From positions 2,341,275 to 2,405,274 of the forward strand of contig JAJEKV010000020.1 in assembly GCA_021234155.1 (NCBI GenBank): a DNA stretch of 64,000 nt, in the 5' to 3' direction. How positions within the stretch are numbered: position 1 is the first letter of the stretch; the number at the start of each line of letters is the position of its first letter. The stretch comes from Isoetes taiwanensis. Lineage: Eukaryota > Streptophyta > Lycopodiopsida > Isoetales > Isoetaceae. The notes beneath the pieces were generated by a model that was given only the letters and a program-made list of their open reading frames with translations, had not been told where the DNA came from and searched no databases. Below are positions 20,445 to 33,000 of this stretch, piece by piece. Made by a program: the position numbers and the translations under genes.

Positions 20445-20690
20445 TTTTCCCCTCCTTGAGAATGATGCTATCCGCAACGTCAAGGCTATTCCAAGGGGCC
20501 TCAGGTTGCTCCCAGGTACACATGACATGCTAGAAGGTAAAGTCTCCCCTCCTTAAAGAGGTGTTGTGAGATTATAAGTCGCACAATTAGCATCATTTTC
20601 AAAGTGATCAGTTTTGAAAGGACATGTAATGTGCAATTCATAACTCTGAGAGAATGTATGGTACGTGAAATGCGACGTACCACTCACAGT
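20445..20690 (-). pseudogene. End of a Ty3/Gypsy polyprotein
   Basis: Directly inside the proposed LTR the minus strand reads TWEQPEAPWNSLDVADSIIL then KEGKM and stop. This resembles the C-terminal end of plant Gypsy integrases, where W-E-x-x followed by a short acidic tail ends just before the LTR. Only this end is left. Confidence 0.5.
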
Positions 20691-20854
20691 GAAAAGAATA
20701 CGAAACGGAACATTAAAAGGCATGAGGCCAACAGTCGCAAGGCATATATCCGGTATATGGATACTTTGAAGGTAACATGGGTTGCATAATGATCCTTTTA
20801 AATACGACGGGAGATGTAGAATTTTATTTTGGATTGAATTGACTGACTTATACT

Positions 20855-20900
20855 CATATTGGTCTCAGTGGACGATAAAAATCATTCATTCTTTCTTTCA
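20855..20900 (+). mobile_element. Solo 3' end of LINE family A
   Basis: The segment ATTGGTCTCAGTGGACGATA matches the last bases of the LINE at 8390-11064 (one substitution) and is followed by a different microsatellite tail (ATTC/TTTC). It is an extreme 5' truncation. Confidence 0.65.
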
Positions 20901-22610
20901 TATAAAAGTGCGAGACTAATTTAAGCGGTTGAGTTATGAAACTGCAGGAAACAAGGTAGATTATATAAAACAATAATATCTTGGTGGTTCAAACCAATTT
21001 GGACTACACATGGCCTAAGGAAAAGTAACGGATTAAGTGACATGGCATGTAATGTAGCTCCATTCATTTTGTCCAAGCATAACTGGTGGCATTGGTACCC
21101 CACCATAAGAAATTGCATATAGTAGCCACCATTTTTGTTAATACACCAGGAGGAACTAAAGATAGAGATCCAATAAAGATAGATGCTCTTACATCTAGGT
21201 TGCACACATAACAACTTTATGAAGTCATAATGCTGAAGAATTTGGCAACAAAAGTTTCAACATGATGTTGTAGAACCCATTAGCATAGCACATGTATTCT
21301 TGTTGATGAAACAATTAAAAGCCACACCAAGTAACCACTTCCATTGTGGCTCTGAAGTTTTGAGATCATAAATTGGTCTCTTGTTGATCTTTCTTTCTTT
21401 ATGCATTTTATATACGACAATAAAAAATGTGTTTGCGCACTATGGGTTGCCCTTAAATTTGCTCATACCGGCATACATGAAGGAGTGATTAAAGAGTGAA
21501 TCCTGCCATGAAAATGACGGCAACTCCAAGGAATCCAACAGGGTTATGTGTTTCTCAAAGTTTCCAATTTTACAAAGGATCTGACCAGATAAAAATACAA
21601 CTACCGGAATGGATCAAAGGGAGAGGAAGGTGGGAGCAGCGGAGGAGAAGGGGAGAAAAAATAATAGAGGAGACAGCCAGATTCAAAGCTAACGAAGCCT
21701 AACGCTGATGGATGACGGCCAACTCATCCCTTAATGTTGCCTAACGCAGGTGTTAAAAACACCTGGGGCGTCCAAACAGGCCCCAGACCCATCTCGATCG
21801 TCCAAGCCCAAGACCCCACTATTGACCCATCAAGGAAAGGATTTTCCCTTCGACAACCCAAAAAAAAGCCATCGCGGTAAATGTCAGACGTGGGCATGTT
21901 ATAGCCAGCCTTAAATGGCAAAAAAACCGCCAAGTCCACATGTATGTTTTTTTTGGCGTGGCTATAATATGTCAAAGACACGGATATACCACGGATATGC
22001 CCATGGCTATAACAAGACGACGTCCTATATATATTGCAAAACCCAAATAAAAGAAAAAAAAACCACAAAATACCCTTATGTTTTGTTGAATTCACGACAT
22101 ACCCCCGAGTTTAAATAAATTATTGAGATGCCCATGTCAACGTATATCCCTATGTACAATTTTAAGTTTCACCCGATGCCCTCTAGTTTTTCGTATTTCA
22201 TGGAATACCCTTTTGTAACAGATATTCATGGCGCCTTTTTAGCAAAGACGCCTACTTCTATTCTCGGTACCTTAAAGGAAGGCAAGACACCAAATTAATT
22301 TCTGGTCCATTGATTTGCTCTCAGCCCATCGATTTCCTCAAGCGATTTGCAATGATCCTCTTGTCGAAAGCAATAATTCGATCCAATTTAAAATAACAAC
22401 TTATTATAGTCAAATAAAATCAAGAAAGAGGATTTGTAGGAGTTTAGAAGTGGTGACAGATGCAAGCAGAGATCATAGTTTGCGCATATGAAGGGCCTAA
22501 GGGTATTTGGTAAATTTTGAAGCATTTGAAATTTGAAGGAAATCTCACGTTCTAGTTCTCAAGGGCGTTTGAGAAATCCAAAGAAAACTTAAGGGCATTT
22601 GGGAAATTAA
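20901..22610. other. Unassigned spacer
   Basis: No gene supported. A stretch near 21750-21785 (ACACCTGGGGCGTCCAAACA) looks like a transposon terminus, but no inverted partner was found. Confidence 0.4.
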
Positions 22611-23500
22611 TAGAATAGAATAAAATATGATTTTATCGTCCACGGAGACCAACTGGCCTATGGGACCCAAGTACAAAGAGAGAGCAGCAGGCGTATCACT
22701 ACCAGGATTAAAAAACCCCCGCCCCGAAGGGTTTTCGGGGGAAAAACCTTAGTAGCAATAAGGATGCTGACATACTGCACAGTTATATACATAATCACAA
22801 GTACAAACCGAGGTTAATGCCTGGACGGGGGGCATAACCGAAGTCCGCTGCGATCCATTACCTCCCGGAGGTACGATCCCAACAAGCCTACAGAGGCCGT
22901 GCTCAGTAGCTCATGCAAGGCCCGATGGGGCACAACTAACCGAGCATACCGAGCCCGGATATGCTCGTGACGCCATGCATGTGCCCGGAGGGCGTGACTT
23001 TCATCCTCAATGGCTCGCTGACGGCGATTGGATGCACTCTGCCCTCACGCTGCTCCCGAATCCATCTCCCCCGCCTCAATGCGGAGGTGGTGTGCACTGC
23101 GCGAATGGGAAGCAATCACCCCGGCTTTTTCATGGGTAGATGGGTGCACGTAGTGGTGTGGGCCCCTCGTGAGCATGGGATTAACCTCGCCGTCGATAAT
23201 TTGCCACCTTGACATGTGACAGGCCCTCTGCATCCCAAAGCTTGGCCATGAAGCAAGCATCCGGCATCGCTTCAAGGCAGCAAGCGTTCCTTCTGTATGC
23301 ACTTTCCCACATCCGTGTGCCCGCACATTCCATAGAGAACCACCGGGCTTGCTTGTCTTTCCAACAGGCTTTGAGTCGCTGCGGGCCCATCGCCACTGCC
23401 AAAGCAAGGTTGGGCAGCCGGGCTTCATCCATAGCCACCACCTTCTGGAAGTAAATAATGTGACGTTCCAGCGCAGCCCTCTGTAATGGAAGGAAATGTA
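22611..23500 (-). mobile_element. LINE family A, 5'-truncated copy
   Basis: The minus strand carries the ORF2 end (segments RLKACWKDKQARWFSMECAG, VKVANY, VNPMLTRGPH, AHHLRIEAG, AIEDESHA) and the shared 3' hairpin (AACCCTTCGGGGCGGGGG). It ends GGACGATAAAA with an (ATTCT)n tail at 22611-22626. Frameshifts and substitutions make it older than the copy at 59685-60362. Confidence 0.85.
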
Positions 23501-25140
23501 AATCTTAAGGGCATTTGAATAATTTTAAAAGATACACAATACTTTGTATTTTGACCAAGGGCATCTCAGGAAATTATCAAAACTGAAGGGTATGTGGTAT
23601 TTTGTAGTTTTTCCCTAAAAAAACAAGGTGCTGCGCACAGAGGGTTGCCCTCCAGTTTCTTGAGGGTAAAGTGGCTTAAATGAAACCGTGTGTGATTTGA
23701 GGGCTAACGGGTTTAGGTCCCAACTATGGTATAAGATGAGGCAGGGGCCACCCTAGCTTGTGGGGTAGAGGATAGAGAGGTTATTTTGCAAATATTAGTT
23801 CGTGGGTAAAGGTAGAACAGGTTATTGTCGAGAACATGAATGTGGGAGAGGAAAAGGAAGAACATGAAGGTCAGGTGGGAGTAAATAGAAGAGAGCACCT
23901 GGGGTCTGATGTTACTATGAATATTGGGTATCTGATAGCTTTGATGTATTTTTGGATGTCAAGAATTGCTCGATACATGTTTCAATGCCTGTATGACCTT
24001 GGCAATATACGCCACCACCACATAGATCTTGGATTAATGGGCTTGTGAACAAAATCGGATTCTTGTAACTACATGAGCATGATAAATTTTTGGAGCATTG
24101 TCTAGCTAGGAGCAACTCTGACTATAGGGGGACCCCATCCCTTAAGCTCCATTTGCAATTCAATTTTTTAATCTAATGGCATGATAGTCAATGTGTAGCA
24201 ATATTTAATAGTTTCCGTTATATTGACTCTTAACATAACAACGTGACAATCAATGTGAAGTAATGTTTAACAATTTTCGTTATATTAACTTTTTTTTTAA
24301 TCTAACGGCGTGACAGGTAGTGTCAAGCAAGATGTAATGGTTTCTGTTATATTAAATTTCAATCTAATGGTGAGTGAAGTGAAATCTTTATGTTACGTTG
24401 CCCTAACATAAAGGAAGTTCCGTTATGTTAGCAATTTAACCTAATATAACAGCTAGTGCGTAATGACCCTTGCTGTATGGGGAGCATTTTTTAATACATG
24501 GGTCTAAGATGTATAGTTCCCAACCCTAGATCTGACATATTCCTATGAATACGCTAGAAAACAATAATCCCAAAAAACAAGAGTGAGCGGTGATAAGGAG
24601 CGAGCTAGCTATTAGAGTTATGCAAACATTCTTCCACATAGGTTTAAATTTTGGAATACCGAAAAAGCCCTGGCCGTTGATTTTCTCATTGGTTGTGTGG
24701 CCTTTTTTTTTTGGGAATGCCAGACTCCCAACTTCAGCCTATATATCAACATTCCAGAACTGCCAGGCCAAAGATATAATTCCATATTCGACATGGGATA
24801 AACAAGTCTAATGAAATTGTTCCAATCAAATGTAATTTTTCGCATGTGGCACTCACTTCAAATGTTAATAACTTCCTTACTATACAATATCCACAATTAA
24901 GAACATAGCCTGAGTACTATGATGCCCAGAAACTATTCTCAATGCAACGTACGAAACTCAAGGCACAACCTGCTGATGCTACATACTTATCTGGCCTGTA
25001 CAAAACATAAACCTTGCTAATCCGAAGGGGAGTTCTCTCCCAAAGAATTTATAAATTCAAAGACAAGCGGTAGTGCAAAACAATTCGCATGCACAATTCG
25101 ACTCGGAGAGGAATTGGGCCCTTGGGCCAATAGCAGGAAT
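23501..25140. other. Unassigned, with a degenerate tandem repeat at 24160-24400
   Basis: Three or four copies of about 85 bp share the pattern TAATCTAA(T/C)GGCxTGACA...GT(C/T)AA...TTTCxGTTATATTA. No gene is supported; the right end is the 3' flank of the OEP80 locus. Confidence 0.5.
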
Positions 25141-27405
25141 TTAGTTCCTGTATCCAAGGCCAAAATGGAATCTACGTGCATTACTTTTATTGAAAGCATA
25201 CTCCAACCTCAAAGGACCCAAAGGTGATTCGACTCGAATACCAGCTCCATAACCATAGCCACTTCCAGGTTTGCCCCGAACACTGGCAGGATCCCCTGTA
25301 CCAGCAATAGTTGAGAAGCATGACACAATGAAATACAATACAAAGTCATAAGATGGAAGATGGTCACTACCTGGAACACTATGGCCGGAACCTAAATCAG
25401 TAGGTCCAAACTGTAAAAAATGAGCCAATTTTCAACAAAGTAATGCGATTGTGTTTCATTGCCTGAAAGCTTTACCTCAGAAACCATGCTAACAACAATA
25501 TTACTAATTATTATAGTCTTATTCTTGTGATAGGAAAATAGTCCCACAGAATAGTGCCAAGAGCACATATAAACTACTATCATTAGAGGACCCAAAGACG
25601 GCTGCATTCAGATTGAAGTAAAATTCTGGAAAGAAGCTGCAAGATTATTACCAATGGAATTGACATTTCAGCACTGGCTACAATGCAAGAACGCCCAGAG
25701 CCAACTGCTCCCTCATAATATCCACGAACACTATTTGTCCCTCCTATAGGAAAAGCTTCATGAGGAGCAAGATCTCCTAGCACATTACCAGCAGGAAAAG
25801 CTGTACAAGCCATAAATGTATTATCTTCACATGACCAGAAAAGCTTTCATAACTGCGATCTTGCTATCATACCTAGCAATACATCGGACTGGACCAATGC
25901 GAAGACCTTCCCTCGCACGTACATTTATTCGATTAAAGAAAAGCCACTCCGGTGCAACTGGCAACCCTTGTTCTGTGTTCAAAACAAGCTGTAAAAGCCA
26001 AGAAAAAACTTGATGAATGGAAAACCAATCAGGTCTAAACAAAATAGACTAGGTTCATCACATACCTGGGAGGAACCATAATCACCAGAATCTGTGTAAA
26101 CAAATTCCAGTTTACCAATTAACATGTCATCATATGCTTTTCCACTGAAATACAATGTGAAACCTATGCAATGTCAAACTTAAAAAATCCATATCGACTA
26201 AGCTAGTTCATAACAGACCTAAAGGTGAGGGGCCCGCCCTAGATATCGACGACTTTGTCCATGATCATCTCGCGCTCCAGCTCTCTGAAATATATGCCAA
26301 GTGTCATTCCATCTCCCGAACTTCAATGCTAATTTATTGAGGATTAAGAGCTCTATAAATGTTTATAGACCTGAAAGCTTATGCCAGCTGTGCCACTCCA
26401 TTTTGGCCGTAATGGCCGGCTGTAATCAACACCTGCAATGAGCCTGCCAATGGTGACTCCACCATGTAAAGACCCTGAGGGGCTTGCTTCCCTCCGTATC
26501 CCATGGGTAACAGTACCTGGACTACGTGAGTTTTGCTCAGAAAAAGAAAAGACAAATGAGACACTCATTAGAAAATTAGACAATAGCTCTAAAAACAAGT
26601 ACCGGAATGTTAATTAACCTGGAAGTATGTTTGTCATCTCCCTCAATCCATGGATCCGTATAATTTATTCGAAACATAGAATCAATCTGGCCTCTCTCCA
26701 ACAAGATGTTTAATTTCTAATTCCGTCCAAAAACATTCCTATAAGAATAAGCAAAACTGCGAGGCAAATTTCATCATTCAATAAGCAAAGACACGTCTAA
26801 GGTTAAGCATCTTAGCAAGAATGTTATGAAAAGATCAATGTAACTCACCTTCCAACGAGGCCAGACAGAGCTCCATTGGTCATTCTGCATTCATTCATAC
26901 ATTTAATAAGCAAGAATGATAAAGACAATAAACCATGTTTAAAATAACTCTTACCCATTTCCCTGATAGGCCACCTCCAGCAGAAAATCCACCGGTACGC
27001 GCTTAACACAATTCATGGTTAGATCAACCATTCCTGTATCTGAATGATAAAGTGGAATAAATAAATGCAACTATAGTAGTACTACTAAAGCCATCACTAT
27101 AAATATTTGGGCATTACCACCAGCAGCCTGTGGTACTAGGTTTACGTGTTCCATTATGCCCATTGTAAAGACAGTTTCAACATCACGCCTTCCTTGTTGA
27201 AGACTATATACCTGCATCGCCGAGTATTAACAATTATCTATAGCCAAGCATATTGAAAATTTTGGTAAATATTACTTTTACAAGGATAAATAAAATCTCG
27301 CCAATGTATATAGCATGTTAAACCTGTTCTTTCTTTGCTGTCAGTTGACGAAGAATTGTTTCTCGCCGAGTCCGCCCTGGTTTCTGGCCGAGTCTTTCGA
27401 AATAA
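25141..27405 (-). pseudogene. OEP80: OEP80 (plastid outer-envelope Omp85 protein), 3' part, pseudogene
   Basis: OEP80 is an Omp85-family beta-barrel protein of the chloroplast outer envelope. Exons with GT/AG borders on the minus strand: ~27405-27324 (GRTRRETILRQLTAKKEQ), 27211-27118 (VYSLQQGRRDVETVFTMGIM), 27039-26955, 26884-26849, 26756-26619 ([20 protein letters not shown]), ~26520-26372 ([19 protein letters not shown]), ~26288-26224, 26144-26066, 25988-25873 (GLPVAPEWLFFNRINVRARE), 25800-25652 ([20 protein letters not shown]), 25410-25371 and 25295-25141 ([12 protein letters not shown], ending FHFGLGYRN). Damage: TAG replaces the Gln codon in GRNQKLN (exon at 26756-26619); exons 27039-26955 and ~26288-26224 need frame changes; the first POTRA exons and transit region are absent, replaced by PPR sequence. 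The barrel strands and the Omp85 loop motif GTNSVRGY are kept. Confidence 0.82.
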
Positions 27406-27993
27406 CTGCAAAGCCTCATCAAGATGTCCCTGCTGAGCATAGCCAAAAAGAATGGTAGTAAAGAAGACAATATCTGGATTTGGCATTGCCTTAAAAAATT
27501 TAAGGGCTTTATTTACCTGACCATGTTGGATGCAACGAGTAATCAGAGAATTCTATGAAACAACATCAGGTTCAGGCATTTGCTGGAAAATGTCAAATGC
27601 TGAATCCAAGTAGCCCTGTTGGATATATGCTGCAAGCATAGAGTTCCATGACACCACATCTCTATAAGGCATTTCGTGGAAAAACTGAAATGCTTGCTGG
27701 ATTTCTCCGTTCTGAGTACAAGTCGCAAGCATCATGTTCCAGGAAAAACAATTCCTCTTATCCATAGAATCAAATACAGGACGAGCTTCATGCAAAGCTC
27801 TGCATTTGCCATACATTTCAATTAGCAAGTTCTCTAGATATCTATCTTTTTCTAAGCCTTTATGAATAATTTGATCATGAATCTGCTTACCTGTTGATAA
27901 ATCACTTGCACTTTTACACTTCCGCAATAAAGTTCCAAATGTGTTGATCTCTTCTGAACCCATGCTCCTGTTACCCTTATATAATTCTTGCAT
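27406..27993 (-). pseudogene. PLS-class PPR protein fragment fused to the OEP80 remnant
   Basis: An ATG at 27993 opens a frame with PPR units: NTFGTLLRKCKSASDLSTGK, then ENLLIEMYGKC, RNCFSWNMMLATCTQNGEIQ, RDVVSWNSMLAAYIQQGYLD, then DVVS-stop-NSLITRCIQHGQ, and DIVFFTTILFGYAQQGHLDE. The TAG at about 27553 stands where PLS repeats have Trp (VVSWNSLI). The frame continues after it to LDEALQLFRK, then meets the OEP80 exon out of frame. PPR proteins bind organelle RNA. This one is truncated and broken. Confidence 0.8.
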
Positions 27994-28583
27994 TTGTTAG
28001 AGAAACCTTGTCTCTTATAGAAATTCTGCTGCTGCATAGGCTGCAAGAAGACCGTACCATGCCATAGACTGCAAGAAGACCATTCCTGGAGCAAACGATT
28101 TAATCTAGAACCTTATCCTTGCACTGCACATAACGTTAGAACCTTATCCTTGCACTGCACAGAACGAAACTGCATTCCGGTTAGGCGGTTAGCACAGCAC
28201 CATCCGACAACAGGGCTGACCGCCAATTTACTGGCAAAAGCCAGTTTTTAGCAGTCACAAGAATATCCTAGGCATATGCCAGCATATGCTTGGATATTCC
28301 ACAAACCCACATAACCGAGGGTTTGCCCCCCTAGGGGCAACCCAAAAAAACTGGAAAACAGGTACCGAAAAGCCCTAAACCCTAAGTCGGACGAATGCAT
28401 CGACCGTGGATTCGAAAAGCTAGGTAAGTATTTAGATGTGTAGGCGTAGTGGCTTTCATAAAAAATGATCAACTAAGAAGCAGCGGTTACAGACTTTGAA
28501 AATATGATATACAATACTTCTTCTAGCTTTGACGAGATACAGTGATATGAAAGATCCCCTTGTAGCTATGAAGGCAAATTTAG
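27994..28583. other. Intergenic, short tandem duplications
   Basis: A 34-bp unit containing TAGAACCTTATCCTTGCACT is duplicated at about 28107-28165, and CTGCAAGAAGACC recurs at 28041 and 28069. This lies between two divergent PPR loci and may contain the promoter of the plus-strand gene. Confidence 0.5.
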
Positions 28584-30083
28584 ATGCCTCTTGTAACGAA
28601 ACGGAGATCTGAGCTTGCAAGAAAAGTTACTGATGTTTGCATTGATCACTGTCAATTATTCTCTTGCAAGTTATTTTCCTGCTCTAATGAAGTCAGGAGG
28701 GATTCGGAATCAGTTTTTAGCTCAGAAAGTGTTAGTGAGGCACTGGGCTTTCTGGATCTTAGAGGTCAAGAAGAAAACCAGAGTTTATATGTGGATACTT
28801 ACAATAATCTATTGCAATTATGCACAAAGTCAAAATCTTTGGCACACGGCAGACAGGTTCATGCCCATATGGTGGAGAACAGGTTCCAGTCTAACCTTTT
28901 TCTGCAGAATATTCTTCTCAACATGTATGCTAAGTGCAGATATGTAGTGGATGCATGTCAGATATTCAGCACCATGCCTGAACAAGATGTTTTTACATGG
29001 ACAATGATGATCACATGTTACTCTGAATATGGATACCCAAATGAGGCCTTGAAGCTGTTTATAGAAATACAAGATCAGGGGTTGGAGCCAAACAATGTTA
29101 CTTATGTTAGTACTTTGCGCGGATGTTCGAATATGGGTGCTCTAGGGTGGGGAAAGCACATACATTCTCAGCTTATGAAAGGCAGGCTGAAGGAAAATGT
29201 ATTTTTGGCAAATGCTCTCCTTGCATTCTATGATGTATGTGGAAGTGTCGAGGATGCTGGAAAGGTCTTTGACAGGATGCATGTGCGGGATATGATTTCT
29301 TGGAACACATTGATATCAGCCTATACTCAGAAAGATGGTAGTAAATCACTTATACTCTTTGAGGAAATGCAAAATTGTGGTTTTAAGCCAAACCATATTA
29401 CATATGCAACTGTTTTAACTGCATGTGCTAGCATAGAAGCTTTAGAATGGGGCAAAAGTGTCCATGCACATCTTGTGAAGGCTAGACTGAAATGGGATAT
29501 CTTCATTGGCAACAGCCTCATTGACATGTATGCCAAATGTGGAAGAATGATCGAAGCGCGCAGGGTGTTTAATGAGATGCCTATGCATGATCTGGTTTCG
29601 TGGACTGCATTAATTACTGGATATGCTGAGCAGGGAAATGGGAGAGAGTCTATTAGACTCTTTGACATGATGCAAAAGCAAGGTTTAAAACCGGACGGGG
29701 TTGCTTATGTTTCAATTCTAAATGCATGTAGCCATGCTGGTCTATTGAATGAAGGTTCAGAATACTTTATTTCCATGAGGCGAATTCATGGGATTCATCC
29801 AACTGCTGAGCATTATGCATGCATGGTTGATTTATTTGGTCGCTTGGGGTGGTTGGATGAGGCAAAGAAAATAATTGAAAGAATGCCATTTCCACCTGAT
29901 GCTGTCATCTGGACAGCACTTCTTTCTGCTTCTAGGCTTCATGGAAATGCTGGCTTGGCTCAATATGCAGCAAGGGAGCTTTTGAAGTTGGAACCTTCAA
30001 ATTCAGCAGCACTTGTTTCACTTTCAAACAGTTATGCTGCTGAGGCAGGCGAGGCTGAGATTTATGTGAATGGAGGTTACTGA
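28584..30083 (+). CDS. PLS-class PPR protein with E motif, no DYW domain
   Basis: A single uninterrupted 499-codon frame starts at ATG 28584. Residues 1-70 are a basic and Ser-rich leader suited to organelle import. From about residue 75 there are tandem P-L-S repeats (TYNNLLQLCTKSKSLAHGRQ, NILLNMYAKC, DVFTWTMMITCYSEYGYPNE, SWNTLISAYT, NSLIDMYAKCGRMIEARRVF, DLVSWTALITGYAEQGNG, GVAYVSILNACSHAGLLNEG). An E motif follows (PPDAVIWTALLSASRLHGNA). The protein stops early in the E region after NSYAAEAGEAE and lacks E+ and DYW. PLS/E proteins usually specify C-to-U editing sites in plastids or mitochondria and recruit a DYW partner in trans. The short E end may mean a slightly truncated gene or an unseen downstream exon. 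Confidence 0.88.
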   Translation: MPLVTKRRSELARKVTDVCIDHCQLFSCKLFSCSNEVRRDSESVFSSESVSEALGFLDLRGQEENQSLYVDTYNNLLQLCTKSKSLAHGRQVHAHMVENRFQSNLFLQNILLNMYAKCRYVVDACQIFSTMPEQDVFTWTMMITCYSEYGYPNEALKLFIEIQDQGLEPNNVTYVSTLRGCSNMGALGWGKHIHSQLMKGRLKENVFLANALLAFYDVCGSVEDAGKVFDRMHVRDMISWNTLISAYTQKDGSKSLILFEEMQNCGFKPNHITYATVLTACASIEALEWGKSVHAHLVKARLKWDIFIGNSLIDMYAKCGRMIEARRVFNEMPMHDLVSWTALITGYAEQGNGRESIRLFDMMQKQGLKPDGVAYVSILNACSHAGLLNEGSEYFISMRRIHGIHPTAEHYACMVDLFGRLGWLDEAKKIIERMPFPPDAVIWTALLSASRLHGNAGLAQYAARELLKLEPSNSAALVSLSNSYAAEAGEAEIYVNGGY

Positions 30084-33000
30084 AGGTTTTAATCACTTTA
30101 ACTGCCATGCTTTTGGGTACATTTGCTTATTCTATAGATCGTTTGTCAGTTAATCTTTCACATGAAAAGCCAAAACATAGGCATTGATTGATACATCAAC
30201 CTATCTGAGAGAGCTAGGACCCCATCGGAAGAAACGGGACTTGGATTCTTGACCCTTTTTTTTAGAGGGGAGACTCCAGCAAAACTAGAGGTAAAAGTTG
30301 TGATAATAAGATTTTCCCCTGGAAAAAAGGATGGGGGATAATCATATTATTAAGTTCCTCAAGGACGAGGCAATTATTTCATCTCAACTACATCAATACT
30401 TCTTTGAAATCTTGTTCTTTATTAACATGAAATATAGATGACGAGGAATTAGGTGCATTGCATCCACAAAATTCATGTGAATAAGTATAATATGGGGGAT
30501 TTAGTGATGATCAGCAAAGACTCTTGAATGGTTGGATATGTTCCCTTGAATATTGAAATGGGTGTGGACTAGGTACCTATAGAGGGCATCCCATGTCATC
30601 CACATGCTTTGAGAGAATAGAATAGAATAGAGGATCCCCACAAACTTTTAGATTCCCCTTGTTAGATTAGTTGGCATCTTCCCATGATTAGACTCAACGG
30701 ACTATTTGAGACATAGACATCATTCCTTGAAGGCTGGTTTATGAATCTTGTACTTTTTAACACTCCCATGTTGGTGTTCGGTCATCATTAACATAATTAT
30801 ATTATATTGTTATAAATAGTATCTTTTGATAATGATTGATCACCGACTATGTGTGCCCTTATGTCATGAAAGTGCCCACAAACGGTATACAAATACTCTA
30901 GAAATTTATGGCGTACAGGGTTTTGTTTTCTTGTCTTTGTTTACTTTGGGACTGCATATGCTTCAATAGATTGACAGTTCTTTTCACATTGATTAGTCTG
31001 CAGAAAGTTGTGTGGAGCCATGCCTTATGATATGAAGTAAACAGACATCCATACATGTTGATAATATAAAGAAATAATATCTAGATATTGACACCCTTTA
31101 TTGAATGTTAGATTCTAAGATATGATTTGGAAAGAGAATAGATACGTTCAGGAATGACTAATTTATAAACGCATCAACACAATAGGCAAAATAAATTAAT
31201 TAATATTTGAGTTCGGCTCCAACTTCTCATGTGAGATGTTGAGGTTCTGGGAAAGTTGTCTATGTACAATGCGAAAACATGCAGCGTGCAATCTCTGATA
31301 TAAAATGCTACAAACACTTTGAATATATGTGTAGAGTGGGGTAGGGACGTACAACAAAACTATTGGGTTGGTATACAAATCATAATCAAATATTAGCTTC
31401 GATTGTAGACAAAACTTCTGATGTGGCGTGTAAAATGATTAACTTCAAGTTGACTAAAGGAATGAATAGAGGTTTCTGACATTGAACTAGCTGACATTTA
31501 GCAAGCTGGTCTTTTTGTAAGGAGGATTCTGACACGGAACAAGTTGGTCCTTTGTAATGGAGGTTGGAGAGTAAAGAGTGTGGGAGGAACGACAAAGATG
31601 ATGGAGACATTTTGGATCAAGAGGTAAGGAGGTTAAAAAAAAGATGTCTGACTCTGAAGATGGTAGGGGCATGTCGGGCAACCACCAAAGAAGGGGCATG
31701 GGACTGAAGTGGCAACAACTCAGATATGGGTAATGGAGAGTCATGGAAATCATAGACAATGTGAGGTGTCGGCCAAATTCTACAAGATGTATTGGAAAAA
31801 GTGTGAACTAGAATATGTGTATAGAAGAGTATAGTATACATAATGTTCTCTATCTATGAATTAAACCATTCTTAATTATTGCAAGTGATTGTCATCTACC
31901 TAAAGATTAGACCATTCTACGGTGCGAACTAGGATAGTCTGATCTAAAATATGTGTATAGCAATTGTAGAAAGCATACGTAAAAGTAGCTTTTGTAACAC
32001 TATGCCGAGCACATCCAATGGCTCCGTACCACGTTGCACAGTTGCAAATGCTGAATGTAAAGTATTTTATCTTAGCTTCTGTGTTCTCTCCAGCAGCTGT
32101 TCTAGCGATTTTACTCGAGGATTCAAAGATTTATCCACTATTGCAGCTATTCTACCTTGCATTATGAAGATCTACTGAGCATTCTTATAGTTTTTACTAT
32201 TGTAGAATATTGCCTAAGCTGCTCCCACGTTACATAAGTGTGTCTTTTGGGGGACATTTCGGCATGGAAACCATGTCGACGCCAGCCTGATTCTACGGTG
32301 CAAACTAGGATAGTGTGAACTAGAATATGCATAGAAGTTTTGTTGTTTATTTTATTATAAGGTTCAAAATGTGCCACATTACGGTAAATGATGGCCCTAG
32401 TGCCTAGTTCTTCAAAAAAGAAATGGTGGAAAAAAAAAATAAAAATATTTGTGGCCCTAAGAAAAATGGCCCACAGGAATAAAATTATGAATCAAGTTCA
32501 GATGTCCTTTTCGTGCCACGTCGCCCTTCAAATGAAGACAAAACGCAATCTGCCTCGTCCATCTAACCCCTTTCGAACACGACGTACAACCGTAGCCGTC
32601 CGCTCCACGTCATGCACATCTGTCTGCCGTCCGATCACGGAATGACAACCAGATGACTTTCCCACGTCGGCAAATCGCAGCCGTCCTTAATCTGGAATGT
32701 CAATCAGAGGCTGTCGTCCTCTGTATTTTTTAAAATTTCTTCCCTTTGCGTTAGATTCAGTAGCAGAGCCACTGCTGCAGTTTCGATTGATTATTAATCT
32801 GTGGCCATCGGCATAGCTAGAACCCGTTTGATTTTCGTCAGATCCTTGTGTGATCCTTGCATTATGCACCACTTAAACGCCCCATTGGATCCGTCATCAA
32901 GTTGCCTCCAAAGCATCCTTGCCTTTGGATCAAGCCATTTGTCGGTTTCTGGAGCACAAATACGTACTATGCCCGTGATCTTATTCACTGCCCAATTATG

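Noticed and set aside
21740-21790. hAT-like transposon terminus
   Set aside because: GGGGCGTCCAAACAGGCCCC looks terminal, but no inverted partner or 8-bp duplication was found.
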